DNA of 64,000 nt from Stappia sp. MMSF_3263 (GTDB lineage Bacteria; Pseudomonadota; Alphaproteobacteria; Rhizobiales; Stappiaceae): assembly GCF_030733745.1 (NCBI RefSeq), contig NZ_JASHIK010000021.1:1-64000 (forward strand). The letters run 5' to 3'. Shown piece by piece: positions 42,765 to 51,656 of this stretch. Every line of letters begins with the position of its first letter. Position 1 is the stretch's first letter. A program made the translations under genes and the position numbers. The notes below the pieces were generated by a model that was not told the origin of the DNA, made no database searches, and saw only the letters and a program-made list of their open reading frames with translations.

Positions 42765-43936
42765 CTTCCATTCTCCTGTGTGAGTGTCGCAGAACCTGCG
42801 CCGCGCCTGATACGCACGCGCACAGCCTCCGCCGCCAGACCGGCGGCGAGACCGGCGAGCGCGCCGAGGCCCCAAGTGGCCAGCGCGGCGACGGCGATCA
42901 CCGGCCGGCAGTCGGGCCGGGCATCGACGAGACGACGGCTGGCGAGCAGATCGACCGCCGCATAGGCAAGCAGCGCCCCGACGAGGGAGGAGGGAATGCG
43001 CGCGAGCAGCGCCGGCACCAAGTCTCCCGAAAGCGCCGCAAGAGCGCAGAGCAAGGCGAGCAGCAGCGGCGCCGCCAGGCTGCGCGCGCCGAACCGGTGA
43101 TGGCCGGCAATGCCCCCTGCCCCGTGGCACATGGGCATGGCGCCGAACGGGGCAAGAAGGAGGTTGAGCGCGCCGGAGGTCGCGGCAAGCCGGCGCTCGC
43201 TCACCCGCCGCGCGCCCGGGCCATACAGCGTGCGGGCAACGGCGGCGGCGACCACCACGGCGTTGAGCAGCGTCAGCGGCAGCTGCGGCAGCACGCCGGA
43301 CACAAAGGCGTTCCAGGGCGATGCGGCATGCCCGTCCGGCGAGGCGCCGGCCAGGGACATGTCGAGCGGCGCCCCTAGCGAGGGACCGAAGGCGACGGCG
43401 ACCGCGACGAGCGCGAGCGCAAAGGGGCCGCGCGGCCACACCCATGTCAGCGACAGCAAGGCCAACGCCGGGACGGCGAGCAGCCAGTCGCCCCCCATCA
43501 GACGCGCGGCAACGGCGAGCAGGACCAGCCCGAGCCCCGCCTGCAGGCCGGTAACGACCGATTGCGGGATCACCCGCGCGGCGCGCAGCAGCAGTGGCGA
43601 GGCGGCGAGCGTCAGCAGGATCGCCCCGAGCATCGCGCCGGCCCACGCGACCTCTCCGCCCGACAGGCCCCCGGCCAGGATCACGGCGCCGACTGCCTTC
43701 ATCGGCTGGACGGCAACAGGCAGGCGATAGACGATGGCAACAAGGAGATAGCCGGCGGCAAATCCGGCAAAGACCGGGGCCGGAGACAGGAGACCCGCAC
43801 CGATGGCGACGATCACGTAAGGGAGGAAGGTTCCAAGGTCGCCGAAGGCGCCGGAAACATCTCCAAGCACACCGCCGCCAGCCCCGGCGAGGCGCTGGCG
43901 CCATCCGCTTTCGGGGAGTTGCGGCGCGTTCGTCAT
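42761..43936 (-). CDS. MOT1-type molybdate/sulfate transporter
   Basis: The 391-residue protein has about ten hydrophobic segments and the MOT1-family signatures SGAFGDLGTFLPYVIVAI, VAVQPMKAVGAVILAGG and FGAMPMCHGAGGIAGHHRFG. This sulphate-permease-related family includes high-affinity molybdate carriers. The start is the ATG at 43936 (MTNAPQLPES); longer readings through the AT-richer upstream gap are not supported. The coupled molbindin gene favours molybdate or tungstate over sulphate as substrate. Confidence 0.88.
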   Translation of the reverse strand: MTNAPQLPESGWRQRLAGAGGGVLGDVSGAFGDLGTFLPYVIVAIGAGLLSPAPVFAGFAAGYLLVAIVYRLPVAVQPMKAVGAVILAGGLSGGEVAWAGAMLGAILLTLAASPLLLRAARVIPQSVVTGLQAGLGLVLLAVAARLMGGDWLLAVPALALLSLTWVWPRGPFALALVAVAVAFGPSLGAPLDMSLAGASPDGHAASPWNAFVSGVLPQLPLTLLNAVVVAAAVARTLYGPGARRVSERRLAATSGALNLLLAPFGAMPMCHGAGGIAGHHRFGARSLAAPLLLALLCALAALSGDLVPALLARIPSSLVGALLAYAAVDLLASRRLVDARPDCRPVIAVAALATWGLGALAGLAAGLAAEAVRVRIRRGAGSATLTQENGR

Positions 43937-44141
43937 GCGTTCCCTGTCATTATCATGCGTTTTCCTCCAGACCCTGAGGAACCCACTGATCCAACCCGGC
44001 TGTAACTGTCTCGAAAACGGGCGCAAACCGCAATCCTTCTCTGGTGAATAGGTTTGCAAAACAAGGCCGACCGAGCCGCTGGATGGTAGATTTTGCGATG
44101 TTTTTGTGTATTCCTTCCCTTCAGAGGGAGCGAACGCACAA

Positions 44142-44849
44142 ATGAAGGACTTCACGTCCATATTGGCGGAGGCCATCGGCCTGATTTTCGCCGGCGATGC
44201 GGATCTGATCGAGATCATCGCGTTGTCGCTGAAGGTGACGCTGAGCGCCGTGGTCATTGCCTGCCTGATCGGCCTGCCGCTCGGCGCTGCCGTCGGCGCC
44301 TTCCGGTTCCCAGGCCGCACCCTCGTCACCATCCTGCTCAACTCGCTGATGGGCCTGCCGCCGGTTGTCGTCGGCCTGGTCGTCTACCTGGCGCTGTCCA
44401 ATGCCGGCCCGCTGGGCCCCTTGCAGCTTCTCTACACCCCGACCGCCATGGTCATCGCGCAGACCATCCTGGTGACCCCGATCGTGGCGGCCCTGACGCG
44501 GCAGGTGATCGAGGATCTCGACACCGAATATTCAGAGCAGTTCCGCTCGCTCGGCGTCGGCCCGCTGGAGCGGATGAAAGCGCTGCTGTGGGACGCCCGC
44601 TACAGCCTGCTGACCGTGGCGCTGGCCGGTTTCGGACGCGCCGTCGCCGAAGTCGGCGCCGTGATTATCGTCGGAGGCAACATCAACCACGTTACCCGGG
44701 TGATGACGACGACGATCGCGCTGGAGACGTCGAAGGGCAACCTGGAGCTGGCGCTGGCGCTCGGCGTCGTGCTGCTGGTCATCGCCGTCATGGTCAATGC
44801 CGCCGTCATGGGACTGCGGGCCTCGGCCGTGAGGTCCGCCTATGCGTGA
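44142..44849 (+). CDS. tupB: Tungstate ABC importer permease
   Basis: The 235-residue permease has the MetI-like fold with about five membrane segments and the family-typical NSLMGLPPVVVGLVVYLALS and AGFGRAVAEVGAVIIVGGNI loop that contacts the ATPase. The TupB assignment follows from its TupA-type binding protein. AGAGGGAG lies before the ATG at 44142. It is the first gene of a seven-gene plus-strand operon. The gap to the divergent MOT1 gene (43937-44141) should hold both promoters. Confidence 0.9.
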   Translation: MKDFTSILAEAIGLIFAGDADLIEIIALSLKVTLSAVVIACLIGLPLGAAVGAFRFPGRTLVTILLNSLMGLPPVVVGLVVYLALSNAGPLGPLQLLYTPTAMVIAQTILVTPIVAALTRQVIEDLDTEYSEQFRSLGVGPLERMKALLWDARYSLLTVALAGFGRAVAEVGAVIIVGGNINHVTRVMTTTIALETSKGNLELALALGVVLLVIAVMVNAAVMGLRASAVRSAYA

Positions 44850-45645
44850 AGCGCTGCAGACCTTGAGCGAACCGCTGACGGAGGTCCCGGACGCCTCGCG
44901 CCCGCCCCTTGCCGAACCTTTGCTCAGCGGGCGCGGGCTGACGCTGGAGATCGGCGGACGGCGGCTTCTCGATGCGATCGACATCGACATCCGCCCCGGC
45001 CGGAGAACCCTGGTCATGGGAGCGAACGGCGCCGGAAAGAGCCTGTTGCTGCGGGTGCTGCACGGGCTCGTCTCGCCCACCTCGGGCCACGTGCACTGGC
45101 GCGGCCGGCCACTCGACAAGGCGGCGCGACGCGCCCAGGCCATGGTCTTCCAGCGGCCGGTGATGCTGCGCCGGTCTGTCGTCGCCAACCTTTCCTTCGC
45201 GCTCGGTGTGCGCGGCCTGCGTGGTGCCGAGCGCGGCCGGCGCATCGCCGAGGCGCTGGAGCAAGCCCGCCTCGGCGACCTGGCACGGCGGCCGGCACGC
45301 GTGCTGTCGGGCGGCGAGCAGCAGCGGCTGGCGCTGGTGCGCGCGCTCGCCTGCGACCCTGAGCTTCTGTTTCTCGACGAGCCGACGGCAAGCCTCGATC
45401 CGGCCTCGACCCAGGCCATCGAGCGCCTCGTCGACGACGCCCATCAACGCGGCGTCACCATCGTCATGGTGACCCACGATCTCGGCCAGGCCCGGCGCCT
45501 GGGCGACGATCTGGTCTTCCTGCATGGCGGCCGCGTTGCCGAAACCGGCCCGGCCCAAAAGCTGCTCGATGCTCCGGCATCGGAGGCGGCCAGGGCCTGG
45601 CTCGAGGGACGCCTCTATCTGGGCGACCCCGGCATGACGACCTGA
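44842..45645 (+). CDS. tupC: Tungstate ABC importer ATPase
   Basis: The 267-residue ATPase has Walker A (GANGAGKS), the signature LSGGEQQRLALVRAL and Walker B ELLFLDEPTASLDP. It has an N-terminal extension of about 30 residues before the ABC core and no C-terminal TOBE regulatory domain. It overlaps tupB by 8 nt and precedes tupA by 25 bp, the usual set for tungstate import. Confidence 0.88.
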   Translation: MREALQTLSEPLTEVPDASRPPLAEPLLSGRGLTLEIGGRRLLDAIDIDIRPGRRTLVMGANGAGKSLLLRVLHGLVSPTSGHVHWRGRPLDKAARRAQAMVFQRPVMLRRSVVANLSFALGVRGLRGAERGRRIAEALEQARLGDLARRPARVLSGGEQQRLALVRALACDPELLFLDEPTASLDPASTQAIERLVDDAHQRGVTIVMVTHDLGQARRLGDDLVFLHGGRVAETGPAQKLLDAPASEAARAWLEGRLYLGDPGMTT

Positions 45646-45670
45646 AACGTAAAATCGAGGGAGAATGCAC

Positions 45671-46507
45671 ATGTTCCGACGTCAGTTCCTGACCATCGCC
45701 GCCGCCGGCCTGATCACGGCCGGCCTGGTCGCGCCGCTCAAGGCGGAAGAGAAATTCATCGTCGTCCAGTCGACGACCTCGACGCAGAATTCCGGCCTGT
45801 TCGAGTTCATGCTGCCGAAATTCACGGAGAAGACCGGCATCGAGGTGCGCGTCGTGGCGGTGGGCACCGGCCAGGCGATCAAGAACGCGGCCAATGGCGA
45901 CGGCGACGTGCTCTTCGTCCATGCCAAGCCGGCGGAAGAGAAGTTCGTTGCCGACGGCAACGGCGTGAAGCGCTTCGACGTGATGTACAACGATTTCGTC
46001 ATCGTCGGCCCGCCATCCGATCCGGCCGGGGTCGCCGGCTCCAACAACGTCACCGATGCGCTCCAGAAGATCGCGAAAGCCGAAGCTCCCTTCGCCTCGC
46101 GCGGCGATGACAGCGGCACGCACAAGGCGGAGCTGCGCCTGTGGAAGGCGGCCGGCATCGACGTCAAGGGCGCATCGGGCGGATGGTACCGGGAGACCGG
46201 TTCGGGCATGGGCGCGACGCTCAACACCGGTACGGGCATGGGCGCCTATATCATGACCGACCGCGCCACCTGGATCTCCTTCGGCAACAAGGGCGAGTAC
46301 AAGGTCGCCGTCGAGGGCGACGACAAGATGTTCAACCAGTACGGCATTATCCTGGTCAGCAAGGACAAGCACCCGAACGTCAAGGCCGACCTCGGTCAGC
46401 AGTTCGTCGACTGGGTGGTGTCGAAGGAAGGCCAGCAGATCATCGCTGACTACAAGATCGACGGCCAACAGCTGTTCTTCCCGAACGCCGCACCGAGCGG
46501 CAGCTGA
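45671..46507 (+). CDS. tupA: Tungstate-binding periplasmic protein
   Basis: The 278-residue protein has a signal peptide (cleavage near PLKAEEK) and the TupA hallmark VQSTTSTQNSGLFEFMLPKF, which includes the TTST oxyanion-binding residues, followed by SRGDDSGTHKAELRLWK. TupA proteins bind tungstate very tightly and molybdate less so. I use the ATG at 45671, which is 7 nt after GAGGGAG; the ATG at 45665 is too close to that site. Confidence 0.93.
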   Translation: MFRRQFLTIAAAGLITAGLVAPLKAEEKFIVVQSTTSTQNSGLFEFMLPKFTEKTGIEVRVVAVGTGQAIKNAANGDGDVLFVHAKPAEEKFVADGNGVKRFDVMYNDFVIVGPPSDPAGVAGSNNVTDALQKIAKAEAPFASRGDDSGTHKAELRLWKAAGIDVKGASGGWYRETGSGMGATLNTGTGMGAYIMTDRATWISFGNKGEYKVAVEGDDKMFNQYGIILVSKDKHPNVKADLGQQFVDWVVSKEGQQIIADYKIDGQQLFFPNAAPSGS

Positions 46508-46523
46508 TCCCTCACGGAGGTCC

Positions 46524-46548
46524 GGACCGGCGCCGCTTGCGCCGGTCC
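46524..46548 (+). terminator. Stem-loop after tupA
   Basis: GGACCGGCGC and GCGCCGGTCC form a perfect 10-bp stem with a 5-nt loop, 16 bp after the tupA stop. Without a U-tract it is more likely a partial terminator or mRNA stabiliser than a full stop before the next gene. Confidence 0.5.
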
Positions 46549-46578
46549 GATCAACGTCACATGCGGGAGACATCAGGA

Positions 46579-47391
46579 ATGCTGAGGCACATCGCGGCCG
46601 CGACCTTGCTTGTCGCGGCAATCACGGGAATTTCGCAAGCCATGGCGGAGACCACCGTCAGACTGCACGCAGCCGGCAGCCTCAAGGCCGCGATGGGCGA
46701 GGTCGCCGACGCCTTCGAGGCGGGGCACGCGGCCACGGTGATGCGCGCCTTCGGCCCCTCAGGCCTGCTGCGCGAGCGGATCGAGGGCGGAGAGGCGGCC
46801 GAGGTCTTCGCCTCCGCCAACATGAAACATCCGACAACGCTTGCCGCTGCCGGCAAGGCGGCCCCGGTCGTGCTCTTCGCCCGCAACAGGCTTTGCGCAC
46901 TGGTGCAACCCGGCATCGAGACAGACACATCGAGCCTGCTCGAAACGATGCTGCGCGAGGACATCCGCGTTGGCACCTCGACACCGAAGGCCGATCCGTC
47001 CGGCGACTATGCCTTCCAGGTCTTCGACAAGGCCGAGGCGCTCGCGCCCGGCGCGACGGCAGCCTTGAAGGCCAAGGCGCTGCAGCTGACCGGAGGCAAG
47101 ACCAGCGAGAAAGCGCCGGAAGGGCGCAACACCTATGGCTGGGTGATGGACAGCGGCAAGGCGGACATTTTCCTGACCTATTGCACCAACGCGCTGCTGG
47201 CGCAGAGCGAGGTGCCGTCCCTTGCCATCGTGCAACTTCCGCCCCAGCTCTCCGTTGGCGCCGACTACGGCCTGACCGTGATGGACGGCGCCTCGCAGGA
47301 GGCCTGGGCGCTGGCGCTGCACATCCTGTCGCCGGCCGGACAGGCGATCCTGGCGAAATACGGTTTCGACGCGCCGGGCGTCACGCAATAG
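46579..47391 (+). CDS. ModA-like molybdate/tungstate-binding protein
   Basis: The 270-residue protein has a signal peptide (cleavage near AMAE) and a ModA-like extracellular solute-binding fold (VRLHAAGSLKAAMGEVADAFEA, FGPSGLLRERIEGGEAAEVFASAN, KADIFLTYCTNAL). The AAGSL and SGLLRERIE segments match molybdate-binding proteins. No ModB or ModC gene is adjacent, so it either shares the TupBC channel or serves a channel elsewhere. The ATG at 46579 has GGGAG 9 nt upstream; two earlier in-frame ATGs lack such a site. Confidence 0.82.
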   Translation: MLRHIAAATLLVAAITGISQAMAETTVRLHAAGSLKAAMGEVADAFEAGHAATVMRAFGPSGLLRERIEGGEAAEVFASANMKHPTTLAAAGKAAPVVLFARNRLCALVQPGIETDTSSLLETMLREDIRVGTSTPKADPSGDYAFQVFDKAEALAPGATAALKAKALQLTGGKTSEKAPEGRNTYGWVMDSGKADIFLTYCTNALLAQSEVPSLAIVQLPPQLSVGADYGLTVMDGASQEAWALALHILSPAGQAILAKYGFDAPGVTQ

Positions 47392-47428
47392 CGCCGCGGC
47401 CACACGCAGCACCAGCCGGAGGACCGGG

Positions 47429-48493
47429 ATGACGCGCCTGCAACATGCGGTTCTCGGGCTCGCCGCGCTGGCAACGGCTGCACTTGTGGCCATCGTCACG
47501 GCCCCTCCCCCGGCACAGGCGCGGACCATCGTGGATTCGGCCGGGCGCAGCGTCGAGGTGCCCGACACGGTCACGCGGGTCTTCGCCGCCGGGCCGCCGG
47601 CCTCCATCCTCGTCTACGCGCTGAAGCCCGACGCCCTGCTCGGCTGGCCGAGGGCGATCCGCGGCGAGGAACGCCCCTATATCGCGCCGGCCTATCGCGA
47701 CCTGCCCGAGACGGGGCGGCTGACCGGGCGCGGCGGCGAGGCCAACCTGGAGCGGGTCCTGGCGCTGAAGCCGGACCTGATCATCGATTTCGGCTCCGTG
47801 CGCGACACCTATGTCGATCTCGCCAACCGGGTGCAGGAACAGACCGGCATCCCCTATATCCTGGTCAACGGCCGGTTCGAGGAAACGGCAGATTCGCTGC
47901 GACTGGTCGGACAGGCACTCGGCGTTGCGGAACGCGGCGAGATGCTTGCCCGCGATGTCGAGGTGACCTTCGCCGAACTCGATGCGATCCTTGCCGACGT
48001 GCCGCAGGAAAGCCGACCGCGCGTCTATCTCGCCCGCGGCCCGGACGGGCTGGAAACCGGCATGAAGGGTTCGATCAACACCGAGATCATCGAGCGCGCC
48101 GGCGGCCGCAACGTCGCCGAGGCGCCCGGCCAATACGGTCTGGTGCGAGCCTCGCCGGAACAGGTCATCCTCGCCAATCCCGACACGATCATCACCTGGG
48201 ACCGCAACTTCCACCGCGCCGTCTGGTCGGATCCCCTGTGGGCCGGGATCGAGGCCGTGCAACGAAAACGCGTCTACCTCTCGCCAACCGCACCCTTCGG
48301 CTGGATCGACCGGCCGCCCTCTCTCAACCGGATGATGGGGCTGAAGTGGCTCGCCGGCCTGTTCTATCCCCAGCGCTGGCAGGGCGAACTGCGCGAGGAG
48401 GCGCGCGCTTTCTACCGGCTCTGGTACCATGTCGACCTTTCGAAGGGCGAACTGGACGGGCTTCTGGAATGGGCGAGCGGGCGCGCACCTTGA
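47429..48493 (+). CDS. BtuF/FepB-type binding protein, possibly MolA-like
   Basis: The 354-residue protein has a signal peptide (cleavage near AQARTI) and a class III binding-protein fold: DSAGRSVEVPDTVTRVFAAGPPASILVYALKPDALLGWP, ANLERVLALKPDLIIDFG and a C-terminal DRPPSLNRMMGLKWLAGLFYPQRW segment. The family carries iron siderophores, haem, cobalamin, or molybdate/tungstate in the MolABC case. The latter two large segments resemble MolA-type proteins, and the Mo/W neighbours favour oxyanion uptake, but ferric or corrinoid cargo cannot be excluded. Confidence 0.82.
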   Translation: MTRLQHAVLGLAALATAALVAIVTAPPPAQARTIVDSAGRSVEVPDTVTRVFAAGPPASILVYALKPDALLGWPRAIRGEERPYIAPAYRDLPETGRLTGRGGEANLERVLALKPDLIIDFGSVRDTYVDLANRVQEQTGIPYILVNGRFEETADSLRLVGQALGVAERGEMLARDVEVTFAELDAILADVPQESRPRVYLARGPDGLETGMKGSINTEIIERAGGRNVAEAPGQYGLVRASPEQVILANPDTIITWDRNFHRAVWSDPLWAGIEAVQRKRVYLSPTAPFGWIDRPPSLNRMMGLKWLAGLFYPQRWQGELREEARAFYRLWYHVDLSKGELDGLLEWASGRAP

Positions 48494-49518
48494 CGAGGGA
48501 CGGATTTCGGCGCGGTGCAGGCAGGGGCACGATCGGCCTGCTCGTCGCGGCCGTGGCCTTGCTGTCGATGGGCGCCCTGCTCGTCGGCCCCTTCCCGCTC
48601 GGCCCTTTCGAGGCGATCGGCCGGCTGCTCGACGCGATCGCCGGACGTGACGCGGCTGGGGACGCGGCCACCACCGTACTCGTCTCTATCCGCCTGCCGC
48701 GTATCGCCGGCGCATTGCTGGTCGGCGCCGCCCTCGCCGCCGCCGGCGCCTGTTATCAGACGCTGTTCCGCAATCCGCTTGTCTCGCCCGACATTCTGGG
48801 CGTCTCCGCTGGAGCCGGGCTCGGCGCGGTGCTCGGCATCTTCCTGTCGCTGCCGGTCGCAGCGATCCAGTTCATGGGTTTTGCCGGCGGGCTCGGTGCG
48901 GTGGCGCTGGTGGGCTTCGTCGCCGCCGCCATCCGCCATGGCGACCGGACGCTGATCCTGGTGCTGGCCGGCGTCGTGGTCGGTGCCCTGACGGGAGCGG
49001 CAACCTCGCTGCTGAAGGTTCTGGCCGACCCTTACGACCAGCTTCCGGCGATCACTTTCTGGCTGCTCGGCTCGCTCGCCGGGGTGAAGGGCGAGGACAT
49101 CTGGCCGGCGGCCCCCGTGGTTCTGGCGGGCCTGGTGCCGCTGGTGCTGCTGCGCTGGCGCATCAACGTGCTGTCACTCGGCGACGAGGAAGCACGCGCC
49201 CTCGGGATCGAGGCGGCACGGCTGCGGCTCGCGGTCGTCGTCTGCGCGACGCTGGTCACCGCCAGCGTCGTCGCCATTGCCGGCGTCGTCGGCTGGGTCG
49301 GGCTCGTCATCCCGCATATCGCACGCATGCTGGTGGGTCCCGGCTTCGGCCGGTTGTTGCCGGTCGCCGCCCTGCTGGGCGCCGCCTATCTTCTCGTCGT
49401 CGACACGCTGGCGCGCACGATTTCCTCCGTCGAGGTGCCTCTCGGCATTCTCACCGCCGTTGTCGGCGCACCGTTCTTCCTGTGGCTGCTCGCGCGCGGA
49501 CGGCGGGCCTGGGCATGA
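48469..49518 (+). CDS. FecCD/BtuC-type ABC permease
   Basis: The 349-residue permease has the ten-helix BtuC pattern with RLPRIAGALLVGAALAAAGACYQTLFRNPLVSPDILGVSAGAGLGA, FWLLGSLAGVKGEDIW and VGWVGLVIPHIARMLVGPG, the last being the ATPase-contact loop. Its ATG at 48469 overlaps the binding-protein gene by 25 nt. With its neighbours it makes a type II importer like MolB or BtuC. Confidence 0.92.
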   Translation: MGERARTLTRDGFRRGAGRGTIGLLVAAVALLSMGALLVGPFPLGPFEAIGRLLDAIAGRDAAGDAATTVLVSIRLPRIAGALLVGAALAAAGACYQTLFRNPLVSPDILGVSAGAGLGAVLGIFLSLPVAAIQFMGFAGGLGAVALVGFVAAAIRHGDRTLILVLAGVVVGALTGAATSLLKVLADPYDQLPAITFWLLGSLAGVKGEDIWPAAPVVLAGLVPLVLLRWRINVLSLGDEEARALGIEAARLRLAVVVCATLVTASVVAIAGVVGWVGLVIPHIARMLVGPGFGRLLPVAALLGAAYLLVVDTLARTISSVEVPLGILTAVVGAPFFLWLLARGRRAWA

Positions 49519-50294
49519 GGATCGAGGCGCGCAACCTGGACACGGGCTATTCCGGCCATCCGGTCGGCCACGGCCTTTCGATCCTGGCCGAGAGCGGCTC
49601 CGTGCTCTGCCTGCTCGGGCCCAACGGATCCGGCAAGACGACGCTGTTCAAGACCCTGCTCGGCCTGATCCCGGCGCGCGGCGGCGAGGTCCTCATCGGC
49701 GATGCCCGGCTGCAGGCCCTGCCGAGGGCGGAAGTGGCGCGCCGGGTCGCCTACGTGCCGCAGGCGCATGCGGCCCCGTTCGCCTATTCGGCCGAAGAGA
49801 TCGTGCTGATGGGCAGGACCGCCCGCCTCGGCCTGCTCTCGCAGCCGGGCGAACGGGACCGCGAGGCGGCGCTTGCCGCGCTGTCGCGACTCGGCATCGC
49901 GGATCTCGCGCCCGCCGACTACACACGGCTTTCCGGCGGGCAGCGGCAACTGGTACTGATCGCCCGGGCGCTCGCCCAGGAGACCCCGACCCTTGTCATG
50001 GACGAGCCGACCGCCAGTCTCGACTTCGGCAACCAGGCGATCGTGCTGCGCGAGATCGCGGCGCTGGCGAAAAGCGGACTGACCATCATCCTTTCCACCC
50101 ACGACCCCGACCATGCATTTGCAATCGGGACCCGGGTCGCGCTGTTGCACGAGGGCAACATCCTGTGCACGGGCTCTCCGGAGAAGGCGCTAACGGCTGA
50201 CGCGCTTTCCACCGTTTACGGCGTGCCGGTGCAGGTCGAGCGCGCGCCGTCAGGCCGCATCACCTGCCTGCCGGATTTTGGCGACCGAACGTGA
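49515..50294 (+). CDS. FecE/BtuD-type ABC ATPase
   Basis: The 259-residue ATPase has Walker A (GPNGSGKTT), the family-typical VAYVPQAHAAPFAYSAEEIVLMGRTARLGL segment, signature LSGGQRQLVLIARAL and Walker B TLVMDEPTASLDFGN. It overlaps the permease stop by 4 nt and ends the operon. It energises the type II importer encoded just upstream. Confidence 0.92.
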   Translation: MRIEARNLDTGYSGHPVGHGLSILAESGSVLCLLGPNGSGKTTLFKTLLGLIPARGGEVLIGDARLQALPRAEVARRVAYVPQAHAAPFAYSAEEIVLMGRTARLGLLSQPGERDREAALAALSRLGIADLAPADYTRLSGGQRQLVLIARALAQETPTLVMDEPTASLDFGNQAIVLREIAALAKSGLTIILSTHDPDHAFAIGTRVALLHEGNILCTGSPEKALTADALSTVYGVPVQVERAPSGRITCLPDFGDRT

Positions 50295-50648
50295 ATCCGC
50301 CTCCGCGGCGTTGAAAAAAAGACGCAGGCAACGGAATTATACTCCGTTCACGAAATCGTGATGTTAAGGATGCCACGTTCCAGCCAGACCTCTGCCGCAT
50401 TCCTGCCGCGTTTGAAAAGCGCGCGATATCATCGCGTTAACCCCGGAATCCGATGTTCCTTTAAAAAATTGTATAAAAAGAATCCTCGCATTTGTGATCC
50501 ATATTACGGTTTCGTCAGGATGTTTGAGGGAGCATGCTTGTCGTCGGACCTAGAATAGTTGGGTGACATACACCAGATCTTAAGCTTACCGACATTCAGG
50601 CGCCCACCGGCCAAAGAACCGGGGACGCCATGCCCTGGGAGGCGACGA
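50295..50648. other. AT-rich intergenic leader
   Basis: No gene is seen in these 354 bp. The stretch is much more AT-rich than its surroundings, contains the palindrome TCACGA-AA-TCGTGA (50348-50361) and CGCGAT-ATC-ATCGCG near 50429, and poly-T/A tracts around 50460-50480. It probably carries the promoter and a long untranslated leader of the gene at 50649; I cannot name a regulator. Confidence 0.5.
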
Positions 50649-51317
50649 ATGTTTAAATATATGAAGAATTTAGTTGCAATAAAGTCACGTGCCGCGACGG
50701 CAGTCGCGCTGAGGCTTGCGCTCGGACTGTCCGGCGGTATCGCCGGCGCCGAAACGCTCTCGGCCCGCGTCAGCGGCGCGGAGGCCGTCCTGCAGAAAAG
50801 CGACAGGGAAACCTTCGTCATCCCGGAGGACCGCCTGGCCGTGACGCTCGGCACCCCGCAAGGGAGCGACGAGGATGGCTCCTACGCGATCTGGGTCGGC
50901 GAGGTCGAACGCAACGGACGCAAGATCGTCTGGGTCGAACTGATCGACGACCATGGCGAGGTCATCTATGACAGCGAGGTCTCCCAGAACGAGACCCATC
51001 TGCTGCCGGACGGACGGGCCGTCGTCGTGCGAGCGCTCGGCGATGCCGAGACGGGCGGCGTCAAGGTCGCCAAGGCGGACCAGTCCCGGGTCGCGCCCGA
51101 TGCCCGCCTCGTGGTAACGCGCCGGGTCGTCGACGATCCCTCCCTGCAGACGGCGATCGAGTTCATCGAACAGTCGCCGCGCGAGGAACAGAGCACGATG
51201 ATGCGCATCGCCACCTTCGGCCAGGCGATCTGGGCATCCATCGTCGCCAGCCTGACCGCCGCCGCGGATGGCGTGATGGTGGCCTGGAACTGGATCACCG
51301 AGCCGTTCCGCGCCTGA
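50649..51317 (+). CDS. Exported protein of unknown function
   Basis: The 222-residue protein has a long basic N-terminus (MFKYMKNLVAIKSRAATAVA) that acts as a signal or anchor segment, cut near AGAETL. The rest is an acidic domain with EDRLAVTLGTPQGSDEDGSYAIWVGEVERNGRKIVWVELI and a terminal tryptophan-rich helix (AIWASIVASLTAAADGVMVAWNWI). I recognise no family. GGGAGGCG lies before the ATG. It is a single-gene unit between an AT-rich leader and a strong terminator. Confidence 0.65.
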   Translation: MFKYMKNLVAIKSRAATAVALRLALGLSGGIAGAETLSARVSGAEAVLQKSDRETFVIPEDRLAVTLGTPQGSDEDGSYAIWVGEVERNGRKIVWVELIDDHGEVIYDSEVSQNETHLLPDGRAVVVRALGDAETGGVKVAKADQSRVAPDARLVVTRRVVDDPSLQTAIEFIEQSPREEQSTMMRIATFGQAIWASIVASLTAAADGVMVAWNWITEPFRA

Positions 51318-51500
51318 CGCCTCGCGCCGATATATAAGGCCGCACGCCTCCGGGCGAGCGGCCTGCCCCTCCCCGCAAGAAACCCGACCGTCACGCAAAA
51401 ACGGCGTACACCCCGTCGCAAATCCGGCAAGGCCAGGCTCAGCTTCCCCGCACCTGCACCTCCCGTGACAAACACAGGCCTCCCATCCCGACCACGTCAG

Positions 51501-51536
51501 GCCGCCCCGGAACCGCTGTTTCCGGGGCGGCTTTTT
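51501..51536 (+). terminator. Rho-independent terminator
   Basis: GCCGCCCCGGAA and TTCCGGGGCGGC form a 12-bp stem with a 7-nt loop, followed directly by TTTTT. It ends the transcript of the gene at 50649. The DNA between 51318 and 51500 has no other gene. Confidence 0.9.
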
Positions 51537-51586
51537 CGCATCCGGCGCCACGGTCTCGGCGGCATACGGCCAAAAGGCGAAACCGC

Positions 51587-51616
51587 TAATCCATCAACGC
51601 GGAATGACCGTAAGGA
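51587..51616 (+). promoter_or_regulatory. Candidate ECF11/RpoE-type promoter of phr
   Basis: TAATCC (51587-51592) and TAAGGA (51611-51616) are separated by 18 bp. This is one base off the TGATCC -35 element I recall for RpoE-ChrR promoters of photosynthetic relatives. An overlapping GAAACC-N15-CGGAA (51579-51604) resembles instead the other ECF motif of this window, so the sigma factor is uncertain. Confidence 0.4.
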
Positions 51617-51656
51617 GTAGGCAAACCTGCCAGCACCGACCGGAACCCGCCGACCA

